Source of the DNA: Symbiodinium natans
Lineage: Eukaryota > Sar > Dinophyceae > Suessiales > Symbiodiniaceae
NCBI GenBank assembly: GCA_905221605.1
Contig: CAJNDS010002633.1
Span: forward strand, 191,001-255,000
Length of the DNA: 64,000 bases
Reading direction: 5' to 3'
Part shown: positions 1 through 9,473 of the stretch, piece after piece
Layout of the letters: the number at the start of each line of letters is the position of its first letter
Position numbering within the stretch: the first letter of the stretch is position 1
Notes under the pieces: model-generated
What the model was told of the DNA's origin: nothing
The model's database searches: none
Seen by the model: the letters and a program-made list of their open reading frames with translations, nothing else
Translations under genes and position numbers: made by a program

Positions 1-190
1 GGGTTTTAGGGTCTTAGGGTTTTACGGTTTTAGGGTTTTAGGGTTTTAGGGTTTTAGGGTTTTAGGGTTTTAGGGTTTTAGGGTTTTAGGGTTTTAGAGT
101 TTTAGGGTTTTAGGGTTTTAGGGTTTAGGGGTTTAGGGTTTAGGGTCATTTTAGAGTTTAGAGTTTAGGGTTTAGGGCTCAGGGTTTAGG
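1..190 (+). repeat. TTTTAGGG/TTTAGGG array at window start
   Basis: About 15 eight-base TTTTAGGG units then TTTAGGG; probably continues beyond the window. Confidence 0.96.
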
Positions 191-377
191 ATTGTTTCCA
201 CTAAACCCTAAACCCCAAACCCTTAACCCTAAACCCAAACCCTAAAGGGCTATCAAGTTCAGCAGACCTTTTCCCGACCACCAAATTTTGCTCCTGGCTC
301 CTTTTCAGCACTGTATCACCTCAAGTAACCCTGAACCCTGAACCCTAAACCCTAAACCCTAAACCCTATGGAACTGA

Positions 378-478
378 GGCATAGCCTTCGCCAGCCTGGC
401 GGCAGATGGATCCGTGGACATCGCCGCACCAGGCTGGAGCCACACTCGGGCTTGCAGGACTTCATCCCAAAAGGGCTT
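378..478 (+). CDS. exon-like island
   Basis: Unique 112-bp island between CCCTAAA (left) and TTTAGGG (right). One frame reads GIAFASLAADGSVDIAAPGW, faintly like the repeat unit of dinoflagellate RCC1/HERC-type proteins (..AFA.L..DGSV..); other frames are also open, so frame and identity are uncertain. Confidence 0.3.
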
Positions 479-685
479 CGGGTTTAGGGTTTAGGGTTTA
501 GGCTTTAGGCTTTAGGCTTTAGGGTTTATAGAAGGGAAGCTCGCTGGTGCGAAAAGCACCCGGCCGCTCGCTTGCGTTAGCATGTAGTCCCACCCCAACC
601 ACCCAAACTGTTCTCATTTAGCGTTTAGGGTTCACCCCCAAACCCCCCTCAAGGGCGGCTTTCTTGCTTTATACAAAAGAGCAGG

Positions 686-1288
686 GTGGGGCCTCCTGAG
701 CTTTGTGGAGCCTGTCAGTGGCTCGTAGGCTTCTTGGAGCTTTCACGGAGGAAAACGGAGGGGTGCCCAAAGCCGTCGATTGCAATACTAAAAAACCAAC
801 ATTTTCACTACGGTCTGGGCAAATCCTGGATCGCGGGGCTTCATGCACCCTTAAGGCAGCAAAGCGGTAGGGGGAAGCAGGGGCCTCGGCGCCGGCCCCT
901 GCTTTCAACCACGAAAACAGTTTGCAAAGGCAAGGTCCCAGAAAAGGGTTCCAGGAAAGGCAGGTTTGGAGGATTTCAAGGCGTGTCAGGCGGCAGGGGC
1001 TTCGGTAGGGTCTGCAGACATTCCCACAACCAGAAGGGGGGGGCCGGTCCCAGAGGTCTAATGCAGACAGGAGTCCCAGGATCGTCCCAGAACGGTCCTT
1101 GCAAAGGGCGTCCGACACGTGTCAAAGAGGCAAAATCGTGCAAAGTGCCCTAACAGGCCCAGAGAGGGGGTTCCCTGGAATCTGCCAGCCTGGAACCCCA
1201 GGCCTTGAAGGGGGCCCCCAAAAACACCAAAAAGACGCCAATGGCTGCAGGTTTGGGGTCCTCTTTTTAGTAGGGCTGACTGAGGCGT
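686..1288 (+). other. array-free stretch with competing open frames on both strands
   Basis: About 670 bp without telomere-like repeats. The + strand is open 686-1153 (GTG-started, 155 codons, basic, Gly-rich), the minus strand 1118-669 (149 codons, Leu/Cys/Arg-rich). Neither has a convincing domain or an ATG in good context. Both-strand openness reflects GC-rich composition, so coding status is undecided. Confidence 0.25.
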
Positions 1289-1303
1289 AGCCAGGCACTG
1301 CAG

Positions 1304-1408
1304 GCCACGTCTACCGGGAGGCTTTACCCTCCCTCACCGTTCTGTGGAGACGCTCGGTCGGGGACCTCGGTCGAAGCCTCGAGCGCCCATGTGCGGCGCT
1401 TTCGGCTG
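1304..1408 (+). CDS. exon-like island
   Basis: Acceptor-like ctgcag/GCC. Reads ATSTGRLYPPSPFCGDARSG then TSVEASSAHVRRFR and runs into a TTTAGGG block. GC-rich with good codon bias. Confidence 0.35.
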
Positions 1409-1409
1409 G

Positions 1410-2040
1410 GGTTTAGGGTTTAGGGTTTACGGTTTCGGGTTTAGGTTTTGTGGGTTCAGGGTTTAGGGGGTTAAGGGTGTAGGGTTAAGGTTTGAGGGTT
1501 TAGGGTCTAGGGTTTAGGGGATCGGGTTTTGGCAGGGTTTTGGAGCCCTTTTCGGTACTAAAACCCTTAGCCAAACCTAGGTTACAGTTGACTTAGCTTC
1601 CAGGCTTTCGGTTAGTGAGGATTCATCGATGTAGGGTTGAGGGTTAGGGATTATTGGGTCCAGGATATAGGTGTTGGGCGAGCTTCCGGTCTGGGGGGAA
1701 GGAGGGAGAGGATGGGAAACTACGTACGACTGTAGGGCGTTACTGACCCACTCCGCTCTAAACCTCTAAGCCCTACATTGCCCCAACCCTAAATTCCCGT
1801 AACCCCAAAGCCCTACACCCTAAACTCCATATTTCCCTCAGTAGGGGATGTCGGGGGCGGGAGGGGGGTGATCTCATGGTGGTTTCGTGGGGTCTAAGTA
1901 CTTTGAACCCCTTAAGGTTGAGGGTGTAGGGCTTAAGGTCTAGGGTCTAGGTTTAAGGTCTAGGGTCTTGGGTTTAGGGTTTGGGGTTTGGGTCTAGGGT
2001 TTAGGGTTTAGGGTCTAGTTAGGGTTTGAGGTGTAGGGTG
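1410..2040. repeat. degenerate TTTAGGG sequence, no gene seen
   Basis: G-strand telomere-like units (1410-1530, 1915-2035) with many substitutions, separated by C-strand remnants near 1750-1830. Nothing coding recognised between them. Confidence 0.7.
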
Positions 2041-2053
2041 GACCCAATTGCAG

Positions 2054-2118
2054 GCTCGCGAACTCTTCGCCGCCTCACGCTGGCCCCTGGGGCTGAAAGC
2101 TTTGAAGCACTGACCTCC
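2054..2118 (+). CDS. exon-like island
   Basis: Bounded by attgcag/G and CTCC/GTAGAA. Frame reads AGSRTLRRLTLAPGAESFEAL, 65 nt between the putative splice sites. G-strand repeats lie on both sides. Confidence 0.4.
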
Positions 2119-2451
2119 GTAGAAATGGGGTTTCAAGGTTCTCGGGTTTAGGGTTTAGGGTTTAGGGTCCAAGTTTAGGGTTGAGGGTTGTGCGACTATT
2201 ACCCCGAAAACCTGCAAGCACCCTGACATTCAGGCCCGATTTCGCAGAGGCTCGTAGCCCGTGCACTCCCTTCCTTACACTCCCGAACCTGAAAATCCAA
2301 CCGTCTAGGGTTTAGGGTTTAGGGTTTGTAGGGAATGAGGGAATGAGGTACCCTATATCCCCCTGTATGAACACCCAGAGGCCCTTAAAAGTACTGAGCC
2401 CCCGGAATGCAGGATTTCGGATGGGTCTTGGGGGCTTCCACCCACCTAATC

Positions 2452-2562
2452 CCGAAACCTAAACCCTAAACCCTAAACCCTAAACCCTAAACCCTAAACC
2501 CTAAACCCTAAACCCTAAACCCTACACCCCAAACCCTACACCCTAAACCCTAAACCCTAAAT
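2452..2562 (-). repeat. CCCTAAA array
   Basis: About 15 C-strand units, nearly perfect, with two CCCTACA/CCCCAAA variants near the end. Confidence 0.95.
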
Positions 2563-2644
2563 TTTGGTTTCGGGTCTAGGGTGCGATCTCATGGACCCTG
2601 AACTGCAGCGATAGCCCCTGGGTGCCTGAATACTTGCGAGGGCT

Positions 2645-2768
2645 TCGGGCTTAGGGCTTTAGGGCTCAGGGCTTAGGGCTCAGGGTTTAGGGCTTAGGGC
2701 TTAGGGCTTAGGGCTTAGGGCTTAGGGTTTAGGACTTAGGGCTTAGGGTTTAGGGTTTAGGGTTGAGC
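2645..2768 (+). repeat. CTTAGGG/TTTAGGG array
   Basis: Locally uniform CTTAGGG variant units passing into TTTAGGG. The same variant recurs at 3640-3710 and 9205-9265. Confidence 0.9.
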
Positions 2769-2821
2769 CCCCCTTCCCCAAGCCCCAAGAGGTTCCTGAC
2801 ACCTGACCATCCCGCCCCCAG

Positions 2822-2854
2822 AGCAAACCGGGGAGAATCCGGCTGAGTGTGGCA
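2822..2854 (+). CDS. exon-like micro-island
   Basis: Polypyrimidine-rich acceptor cgcccccag/AGC and donor GGCA/GTGCGT enclose 33 nt reading SKPGRIRLSVA; CTTAGGG/TTTAGGG repeats on both sides. Confidence 0.28.
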
Positions 2855-2859
2855 GTGCG

Positions 2860-2946
2860 TTTAGGGTTTAGGGTTTAGGGTTTAGGGTTTAGGGTTTAGG
2901 GTTTAGGGTTTAGGGTTTAGGGTTTAGGGGTTTAGGGTTTAGGGTT
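2860..2946 (+). repeat. TTTAGGG array
   Basis: About 12 G-strand units, almost perfect. Confidence 0.95.
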
Positions 2947-2963
2947 CAGTGCTTAGCGAACCG

Positions 2964-3059
2964 GATGAAGAGTACACTAGACGGCGATGCGCGAGGAGAC
3001 TAGCTGAGTCAAAGTCGAACTGCCGCAAGCCGGGGGTGAATGGCCAATACAACCCGGAA
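2964..3059 (+). CDS. exon-like island
   Basis: Reads DEEYTRRRCARRLAESKSNC then RKPGVNGQYNPEP, strongly charged. Flanked by TTTAGGG on the left and CCCTAAA on the right, the less common order. Confidence 0.42.
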
Positions 3060-3172
3060 CCCCAAACCCTAAACCCTAAACCCTAAACCCTAAACCCTAA
3101 ACCCTAAACCCTAAACCCTAAACCCTAAACCCTAAACCCTAAACCCTAAACCCTAAACCCTAAACCCTAAAC
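3058..3172 (-). repeat. CCCTAAA array
   Basis: About 16 units, near-perfect, between two exon-like islands. Confidence 0.95.
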
Positions 3173-3194
3173 CCCAAGCCTATGTAACCCTAAA

Positions 3195-3281
3195 TCGCAA
3201 GCACAGACCTCGAAGCAGGCCCAAGCCCGCACGGCGGTGATGAAGCGTCTGGGCAATCAGGACTTTGTCGCGAGGCTGCAG
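3195..3281 (+). CDS. exon-like island
   Basis: Reads SQAQTSKQAQARTAVMKRLG then NQDFVARLQ; a helical, Ala/Gln/Arg-rich segment. Right edge is GCAG/GCCTAG (GC donor) or a TAG stop at 3285; a GTGGGT donor follows at 3288. CCCTAAA left, TTTAGGG right. Confidence 0.5.
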
Positions 3282-3290
3282 GCCTAGGTG

Positions 3291-3341
3291 GGTTTAGGGT
3301 TTAGGGTTTAGGGTTTAGGGTTTAGGGTTTAGGGTTTAGGA
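3291..3341 (+). repeat. TTTAGGG array
   Basis: Seven G-strand units immediately after a putative GTGGGT donor. Confidence 0.93.
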
Positions 3342-3345
3342 TTAT

Positions 3346-3465
3346 ATGGTTCCTTAACATGGTCCCATAGCTTATTTCAAGGATGTATGGGCCCATGTGT
3401 TGTCTAGGGCATATAAGGGGTATACGAGGGGTCCCCTGGCAAGGGCCCTTCTTACGGAACCATGA
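3346..3465. mobile_element. palindromic element (GGGCCC/GTATA family), about 120 bp
   Basis: Ends form an inverted repeat: ATGGTTCC at the left, GGAACCAT at the right. The inside (GGGCATATAAGGGGTATAC, GGGGTCCCC) matches 51765-51890 and 47985-48190. It lies between a TTTAGGG block and a CCCTAAA block. Confidence 0.6.
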
Positions 3466-3533
3466 ACTACCCTAAACCCTAAGCCCTAAACCCTAAACCC
3501 TAAACCCTAAACCCTAAACCCTAAACCCTAAAC
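3466..3533 (-). repeat. CCCTAAA array
   Basis: About nine units. With 3291-3341 it forms an inverted pair around the palindromic element. Confidence 0.93.
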
Positions 3534-3537
3534 CGAC

Positions 3538-3597
3538 AAGCAGACAGCGAAGCCCCAAGCTGCAAGGCTTCCGGGTACATTGCTGGGAGATCTCGGG
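3538..3597 (+). CDS. exon-like island
   Basis: Reads KQTAKPQAARLPGTLLGDLG across the whole 60-nt island; CCCTAAA left, TTTAGGG right. Basic and helical in character. Confidence 0.4.
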
Positions 3598-3599
3598 CT

Positions 3600-3718
3600 T
3601 GGTTTAGGGGTGAGGGTTTAGGGTTTAGGGTTTAGGGTTTAGGGCTTAGGGCTTAGGGCTTAGGGCTTTGGGCTTAGGGCTTAGGGCTTAGGGCTTAGGG
3701 CATAGGGCTTAGGGTTTA
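3600..3718 (+). repeat. TTTAGGG/CTTAGGG array
   Basis: Starts as TTTAGGG and changes to a run of CTTAGGG units. Confidence 0.9.
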
Positions 3719-3913
3719 ATATTTCAGGTTTCTTATTCAGGGTAGCTTGGCTGAGTATGCGATCCCACAATTGCCCTAAACCATCCTGAGCGCTTAAACC
3801 CGAAACCCTAAACTCGTAAAGCGAGACGTTAAGGCTTTAGGGTTTAGGGTTTAGGGTTTAGGGTTTCGGGTTTAGGGTTTAGGGTTTAGGGTTTAAGGCC
3901 CAAACCCTAAACG

Positions 3914-4000
3914 GAACGTGCCCGAAGACTGGCAAGGAAAGCCTCGTCAGCCCAAAGACAGAAACACCCAAGCCCTGCGCCAAAGCCTTTCGGACTCCCC
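3914..4000 (+). CDS. exon-like island
   Basis: Reads ERARRLARKASSAQRQKHPS then PAPKPFGLP, highly basic. Left edge is in short CCCTAAA remnants after a G-strand block. Confidence 0.38.
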
Positions 4001-4192
4001 AGCCTAAACCCCAAACCCTGAAACTCCGCGACCCTAGCAGATTTTAGGGTTTAGGGTGAAGCCCTCAAACTCCAAACACCTAAGCCCTCGGATCCTACAC
4101 CCCCAAAAGCCCGCAAACCCTGCGCCGCAATAAACCGTAATCCCTAAACCCTAAACGCTAAGCCCTAAACCCTAAACCCTCGCAAGCCGCTT

Positions 4193-4263
4193 GCCGGGGC
4201 TGAGGTCAACATCCGAGACGACGATGGAAAGCACAGCCCTGGTAGCAATCCCACCGAGGCATG
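4193..4263 (+). CDS. exon-like island, ankyrin-repeat-like
   Basis: Reads AGAEVNIRDDDGKHSP then GSNPTEACL. The first part matches the ankyrin-repeat consensus turn (GA.VN..D.DG.TPL) closely, with HSP where TPL is usual. CCCTAAA remnants left; degenerate TTTGGG/TTTAGGG right. Confidence 0.5.
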
Positions 4264-4264
4264 T

Positions 4265-4434
4265 TTATGGTTTGGGTTTTGTTTTGGATTTGGGTTTTAG
4301 GGTTTTAGGGCTTAGGGTTTGCAGCTTCGGGTTTGGGGTTTAGGGTTTGGGGCGGGTTTAGGGCTTGGGGCTTAGGGTGTGGGGTTTTGGGGTTTAGGGT
4401 TTAAGGTTTGTGGTTTACATGCAGGCTGTGGGTG
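4265..4434 (+). repeat. degenerate TTTAGGG/TTTGGGG array ending in poly-G
   Basis: Irregular G-rich units followed by a run of about 24 G at 4434-4457. Confidence 0.85.
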
Positions 4435-4587
4435 GGGGGGGGGGGGGGGGGGGGGGGAGGTTTGGCTCTCTGATTGTCTTATCGTGCCTGTTGACTTCTC
4501 AGAAGCAAAATGTCAAAGGAGCGCGAAGACTTTCGTTCTGCCTGAATGAAATTCTTTGGGAAATTGCCTTAGTACCCCTATCCCTCA

Positions 4588-4695
4588 ACCCTCAACCCTA
4601 AACCCTCAACCCTAAACCCTAAACCCTAAACCCTAAGCCCTAAATCCTAAACCCTAAACCCTAAACCCTAAACTCCTAAACCCCTAAACCCTAAA
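4588..4695 (-). repeat. CCCTAAA array
   Basis: About 14 units with CCCTCAA and CCTAAGC variants at its start; it abuts the minus-strand frame 4691-4942. Confidence 0.93.
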
Positions 4696-4942
4696 CTAAG
4701 TTGCCCAAAAAGCACGCCCTCAGCTTCATTCTCTGTGATTGCTCTTGGCCTACGTCTTTGGTTTCGGGGACGCATTCGAGCTTGACATCGATCGCCTCAT
4801 GAGCCACGTAAACAGCGGCGTAACGGCATTCAACGCGAAATAAAGCTCCAAGGGATTTTTGATAGACTTCGTAGATTCCTGAACTGTTCCATCCTTTTGT
4901 GAGGCTTTGCTGCGATAGTGGTTTGGCAGTAGCCTTCAACAT
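4691..4942 (-). CDS. hypothetical protein or terminal exon, minus strand, 83 aa
   Basis: ATG-initiated frame with balanced composition (YEVYQKSLGALFRVECRY, then AVYVAHEAIDVKLECVPE). The last few codons and the TAG stop fall in the edge of the CCCTAAA block at 4588-4695, so the true end may be a splice site just before it. No recognisable domain. The + strand of this stretch has stops in all frames over this length. It is one of only two convincing minus-strand coding signals in the window. Confidence 0.4.
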   Translation of the reverse strand: MLKATAKPLSQQSLTKGWNSSGIYEVYQKSLGALFRVECRYAAVYVAHEAIDVKLECVPETKDVGQEQSQRMKLRACFLGNLV

Positions 4943-5017
4943 TCAGCTGAAGCGCAGAAAACACTGAAGCCCTGAACCAAGTTTCAGGGTGTCGCATGTA
5001 GGCAGAAACGGTTTCTA

Positions 5018-5075
5018 GTTTAGGGTTTAGGGTTTAGGGTTTAGGGTTTAGGGTTTAGGGTTTAGGGTTTAGGGT
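5018..5075 (+). repeat. TTTAGGG array
   Basis: Eight perfect units. Confidence 0.95.
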
Positions 5076-5639
5076 AAGCACTTCACTTGGGCGACTCCAA
5101 CCCTCTTTGCCCGACGAACAGCTTAGGATTTCGGGCTTAGGGCCTTGATAGACACCCTGAGACGCAAGGAGCCGTCCTCTACCCCCCCTGTAAACCCGAA
5201 ACCCTAAACCCTAAACCCTAAACCCCAAACCCTAACCCCTAAATAAGACCTAAACCCTAAACCCGAAACTGGAGCGTCTTGCGTGCGGACAGGAGTCCGA
5301 AGAAGGCTTGGGAGACGAGGACGGTTTAAGGCTTGAGGATTTAGGGGGTTCACGGGAGGGTTTAGGGTTTAGGGCTTAGGGCTTAGGGCTTTGGGTTTTG
5401 GGTTTAGGGTTTAGGGTTTAGGGTCTAGGGTCTAGGGTTTGCGTTTTCTGGCAGCTTGGGTATCTAGGGTGTGGTGTACCTTAAGAGACCTCAAACCCTT
5501 CATGTTGCTGGACATCCGACCATCACACATGTGTATGGGGGGGTTTCACAAATTTCGGGTACCCTTTTGGGGTTCCCTTTAAGGGGATGGACTAAACCCT
5601 AAACCCTAAACCCTTTAAGGGGGAATATCCCACCAACGC

Positions 5640-5730
5640 CCAAGCGCCCGGATCTCCAAAGAGGACTCGTCCGTGGAGCTGGACCACACCGCCGCACAAC
5701 CTGCTGGAAGCCCCTCGGCCATGCGGGATT
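5640..5730 (+). CDS. exon-like island
   Basis: Reads ARISKEDSSVELDHTAAQPA then GSPSAMRD. CCCTAAA left, TTTGGGG/TTTAGGG right. Splice limits not clear. Confidence 0.42.
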
Positions 5731-5984
5731 TGGGGTTTAGGGTTTGGGGTTTAGAGCAACGAAAGTGATCTTCAAGATAGCAAGGAAGTTAGCTAAGCAG
5801 AAAAGAGTAGGGTTTAGGGTCTAGCGTCCGGGGTTACCGGGGCACCTACGTGATTTTCAAGTTGGTAGAGGCGACTGAAGGAGGGACCCTGACAAGGGAT
5901 TCTAGAGATTACTTACTGGCTATTCTGGGATATCAGCGGTTCTATAGGGTAGGGGGTCCCAACTCGTATCTCTTGAGATGGGTT

Positions 5985-6091
5985 CAAGGTTTAGGGTTTA
6001 GGGTTTAGGGTTTAGGGTTTAGGGTTTAGGGTTTAGGGTTTAGGGTTTAGGGTTTAGGGTTTAGGGTTTAGGGTTTAGGGTTTAGGGTTTA
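5985..6091 (+). repeat. TTTAGGG array
   Basis: About 15 near-perfect units. Confidence 0.95.
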
Positions 6092-6095
6092 GTGA

Positions 6096-6208
6096 ACTGG
6101 GGCTGTTGTTGGGTGTTTCTGTGGCTGGGGAAGGCCTGGGTCCATTGCCGGTGCCATTTTTATCATCGAGAGCCGTAGGGCTTCACACAAAAGAAGCTTG
6201 CCCGATTG
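6096..6208 (+). CDS. exon-like island
   Basis: Reads TGAVVGCFCGWGRPGSIAGA then IFIIESRRASHKRSLPDW with no stop; a hydrophobic Gly-rich segment followed by a basic one, so possibly part of a membrane protein. Reverse flank order (TTTAGGG left, CCCTAAA right). Confidence 0.42.
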
Positions 6209-6406
6209 GGGCCCTAAACCCTAAACCCTAAACCCTACGCCCTAAACCCTAAACCCTAAACCCTAAACCCTGGCTTTACGTCTATGTTAAGGCAGGTTCG
6301 GGGTTTTGGAGTTCCATGAGACTGGCGTCTGTCGGTTAAGTGAAAGGGGCTTTGCTCACTTCAAAAAAATATGTACTATCTATACTCTCTCTCTCTCTCA
6401 ATATAC

Positions 6407-6513
6407 ATGGGTGGTTGTCAAAATCATGATCCCTTTTGTTGGGTACCCGAAATATTAGGTGCTGTATGATAATAGGGATCCGACAAGGGACCAGAATTTT
6501 GACAACCACCCAT
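6407..6513. mobile_element. MITE-like element with perfect 18-bp terminal inverted repeats
   Basis: Left end ATGGGTGGTTGTCAAAAT (6407-6424) and right end ATTTTGACAACCACCCAT (6496-6513) are exact reverse complements; complementarity continues inward imperfectly (ATCCCTTTTG/GACAAGGGAC). Total 107 bp. A CT microsatellite lies just before it. No coding capacity. Confidence 0.85.
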
Positions 6514-6999
6514 ATAAAACATATAATTTTCCCAATGAAACAGGAGCTAGCTGATTGCTAAGCCGTGTGAGGCCTGGATGGCGAGTTCAGCATCGACGGA
6601 AAGTTCAAGCATGCCTTCTCTCCCAGGCCCACAACCCTGAGCCATAAACCTGAATTCCTACACCCTAAGCAACCCTAACCTCTAAACCCTAAACCCTAAA
6701 CCCTTCAAGATAGTGTACGGCACCAAATCAAAAAGGCTCCAGAATCTTGTAGAAGCCACATCATCCCCAAGAAAGAGCTTCAGGGTTTAGGGCCTATAGG
6801 GTCATTTTACCCATGTACCCATCTACCCTGTGCACAGCCGTTATAGAACCCGTCGTGCCCCTGATGTACCCTTCTTGCCATCGGGCTTAGGGCTGAAGGC
6901 TTAGGGCTCAGGGCCCAGGGCTCAGGGCTCAGGCTTTGAAGCCCAAACCAAAAGCCCAAGAATCCACCAGCAAACGACCCAGAGAACCCAAACGGGAGT

Positions 7000-7142
7000 T
7001 AGGGTCTAGGATTTAGGGAATCGGGTTCAGGGGTTTAGGGTTTAGGGTTTCGGGTTTAGGGGTTTAGGGTTTAGGGTTTAGGGTTTTGGGGTTTAGGGTT
7101 TTGGGTTTAGGGTTTTGGGTTTAGGGTTTAGGGTTTAGGGTT
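7000..7142 (+). repeat. TTTAGGG array with TTTTGGG variants
   Basis: About 18 units, several TTTTGGG or TTTCGGG. Confidence 0.9.
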
Positions 7143-7239
7143 CATGAGCCTAGACACCTCGTCTCCGGAAGGCCCAAAAACCCTGGACTAGGTCTTGGCA
7201 TTCGGGATCATGTTCCATTGCCCCTATTGAGCCCTGTCT

Positions 7240-7458
7240 GGGTTTAGGGTTTAGGGTTTAGGGTTTAGGGTTTAGGGTTTAGGGTTTAGGGTTTAGGGTT
7301 TAGGGTTTAGGGTTTAGGGTTTAGGGTTTAGGGTTTAGGGTTTAGGGTTTAGGGTTTAGGGTTTAGGGTTTAGGGTTTAGGGTTTAGGGTTTAGGGTTTA
7401 GGGTTTAGGGTTTAGGTTCAGGGTTTAGGGCTTAGGGCTTAGGGCTCAGGGCTTAGGT
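7240..7458 (+). repeat. long TTTAGGG array
   Basis: About 25 perfect units to 7415, then CTTAGGG and CTCAGGG variants. One of the longest perfect runs in the window. Confidence 0.97.
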
Positions 7459-7520
7459 GTGCGACGGGGGAAGTCTCGCAGGGGGGAGCCCCTTTATGGG
7501 CCTGCCAGCGCTCTGTCCAG

Positions 7521-7586
7521 GAGCGCCCAGGAGGAGTTGGAGGAGATTGCACCAGACCCAGTGTCCTTGGCCATGTGCAAGGACAG
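7521..7586 (+). CDS. exon-like island with clear splice sites
   Basis: Acceptor ctgtccag/G and donor GACAG/GTGGGG enclose 66 nt reading SAQEELEEIAPDPVSLAMCK plus D and a split Arg codon; the exon is phase-symmetric (starts and ends inside AG/G codons). Acidic helical start. Confidence 0.55.
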
Positions 7587-7597
7587 GTGGGGATTTC

Positions 7598-7708
7598 CGA
7601 GGGTTTAGGGTTTTGGGTTCAGGGTTCCGGGTTGAGGGTTCAGGGTTCAGGGTTTAGGGTTTAGGGTTTAGGGTTTAGGGTTTTAGGGTTTAGGGTTTAG
7701 GGTTTAGG
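7598..7708 (+). repeat. TTTAGGG array with TTCAGGG variants
   Basis: About 15 units directly after the putative donor at 7587. Confidence 0.92.
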
Positions 7709-7712
7709 GAAA

Positions 7713-7795
7713 ATAGGGGTACCCTTTTTGGCGGGTCCCTTTAAGGGGTTTCTATTTGGGGTATCAAAGGGGTACCCTCATTTTCGGACATACCC
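7713..7795. mobile_element. GGTACC palindromic element
   Basis: Starts GGGGTACCCTTTTT, has GGGTCCCTTTAAGGGG in the middle and ends ATCAAAGGGGTACCC, so the ends are mutually complementary and each contains GGTACC. Related copies: 35555-35645 (complete), 5563-5595, 8305-8350 and 9667-9755 (partial or diverged), 43275-43312 (reverse). Confidence 0.65.
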
Positions 7796-7939
7796 AGGTG
7801 CTCTAAGACATATTCAACATATCCCTTGGGCATACCCCTTCATAAGAAGTTCAGGGGTATGGCAAAATCCTTCTTGACATTCTCCTTTTGTAGGTTGTTT
7901 GGGGGTGTGTTGAACTACTCGCAGGGATGCAGTGGCACC

Positions 7940-8020
7940 GCTGGATACGAAAGCTGTAACTCCCGGTCAGGGTACCCTGTTTCTCGAAGTTGAGCCCCCC
8001 CCCCCCCCCCCGAAATGACA
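7940..8020 (+). repeat. dispersed repeat with GGTACC core and poly-C
   Basis: CAGGGTACCCTG followed by TTCTCGAAGTTGAG and a C run; the reverse complement of 21222-21290 matches it over about 50 bp (one substitution turns CTGTTTCTCG into CTGCTTCTCG), including the C run. Confidence 0.6.
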
Positions 8021-8159
8021 GCATTTCTCGAATTCTTTGTTGCAGAGCCAAAACAAAGCGAAGTTGAGATGCTCAAGGGGGCGCTGGACGTCTTGATTTA
8101 GTCTTGAGGTAAGTTAACAAATGCGGGGCCTGTCCCTTCCCGCCCTGCCCTCCGCCCTC

Positions 8160-8217
8160 CCCCCTCCCCCCCCCCCCCCCGCCGCCCCCCCCCCCCCCCC
8201 CCCCCCCCGCCCCCCCG

Positions 8218-8248
<31 letters not shown>
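8160..8248. repeat. poly-C tract, about 85 bp
   Basis: Nearly pure C with a few G/T interruptions, the longest homopolymer of the window. Open frames across it are low-complexity Pro or Gly and not genes. Confidence 0.95.
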
Positions 8249-8825
8249 TGAAAATGATAAACTTCTCAACCACCCTGAAGCCAGGACTCTGAATTCTAGC
8301 TAGGTTCCTTGAGGGGATTCTATTCTATTTGGGGTATAAAAGGGGTACCCAGACATTTTGGCTAGATTTGGCGGGCCCGGCAGGGCTTCTGGATTTCGGG
8401 GTTGCTGCGTTTTGTGGGCGCATGTCACCATCTGCAGCCCGGATGCCTCTGAACCCTAACCCTAAACCCTGAACCCTGAACCCTAAACCCTAAACCCTAA
8501 ACCCTTCAGAGCGAAAACGGCTCAATGTTCACAATTGTTGCTTTGTGAGCGTTGAGGGTTCTTCGAGTTCTGAGTTCGCAGGGTTCCTTGTGCCCCCTAG
8601 GTGGTACCCTTTTAGGGTTTAGGGTTTAGGGTTTAGGGTTTAGGGTGGACCCATTTAACGATCCTATATAAGGGAACATAAGGCCCATAAGTCGGAGTCT
8701 ATTTCGGGGGCCTTACACGTACAACCTGTGGGGTCCAAGTCCTAACCCCTGGAGCTTCGGGGGCAGTCCCTAAACCCTAAACCCTAAAGCCTAAACCCTA
8801 AACCCTAAGCCCTAAACCCTAAGCC

Positions 8826-8908
8826 CTCCACGCTGCCTGGAAGGAGCTCCTCAGTGTGGACGCCGATGCTTCCTTGATCCCGGGCTCACAGGGACCAGCG
8901 GTTCCCCA
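8826..8908 (+). CDS. exon-like island
   Basis: Reads LHAAWKELLSVDADASLIPG then SQGPAVPQ. CCCTAAA-type repeats on both sides. The first half is a plausible helix. Confidence 0.45.
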
Positions 8909-9167
8909 AACCCTAAACTTTGTCATAGTTGGGTATCATTGTACATTTTTAAGGGCACCTAAGCCCAACAAGGAATAGACAACTATTTTTTAAAAACATA
9001 TCCCAACCATGAACTAGTAAAGCAGAAAGCACAAACCCCAAACCCCAGACTGCAAACTGAGACCTGGAAACCCAGGCGGTTCGAAGCTGATGGTTTACGA
9101 TTTTCTTCACGGGGAGGGGGGGGGGGGGGGGGGGAGGGATGCGCATCCGGGGTTCAGGTTACGAGAA

Positions 9168-9300
9168 GGGCTTGGGGCTTGGGCTTGGGGCTTCGGGCTT
9201 CGGGCTTCGGGCTTCGGGCTTAGGGCTTAGGGCTTAGGGCTTAGGGCTTAGGGCTTAGGGCTTAGGGTTTAGGGTTTAGGGTTTAGGGTTCGGGTTCAGG
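9168..9300 (+). repeat. CTTAGGG/TTTAGGG array
   Basis: CTTGGGG and CTTCGGG variants, then a uniform CTTAGGG run, then TTTAGGG; preceded by a poly-G run at 9114-9136. Confidence 0.92.
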
Positions 9301-9473
9301 TTTTGGGATTCCCCACTCTCTTGGTGGCAAGGGGGGGAGGTTGCTATAGTTAATGGGCTTAGGGTTCAGAGTTGTAGGGTTTCCAGTCGCCCGTACTCGT
9401 CCTCGGGGTCTCCCGCGGTTTCTCTACAGACTATCCTGCGGGTGCACTAGACCCGGCCTAAACCCTAAACCCA

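Noticed and set aside
2640-3720. CRISPR-like repeat/spacer alternation
   Set aside because: Repeats are 7-bp tandem blocks of variable length and strand, spacers vary widely and no cas genes are present.
8073-8303. Poly-Pro and poly-Gly frames over the C run
   Set aside because: Homopolymer DNA is open in every frame; no other coding signal.
8345-8370. Possible dinoflagellate spliced-leader relic (CATTTTGGCT)
   Set aside because: Only ten bases match the leader and the characteristic CTCAAG end is missing; a ten-base match is expected by chance often enough in 64 kb. A weaker one before the aldolase (TTCTGGCT ... CAAG) was rejected for the same reason.
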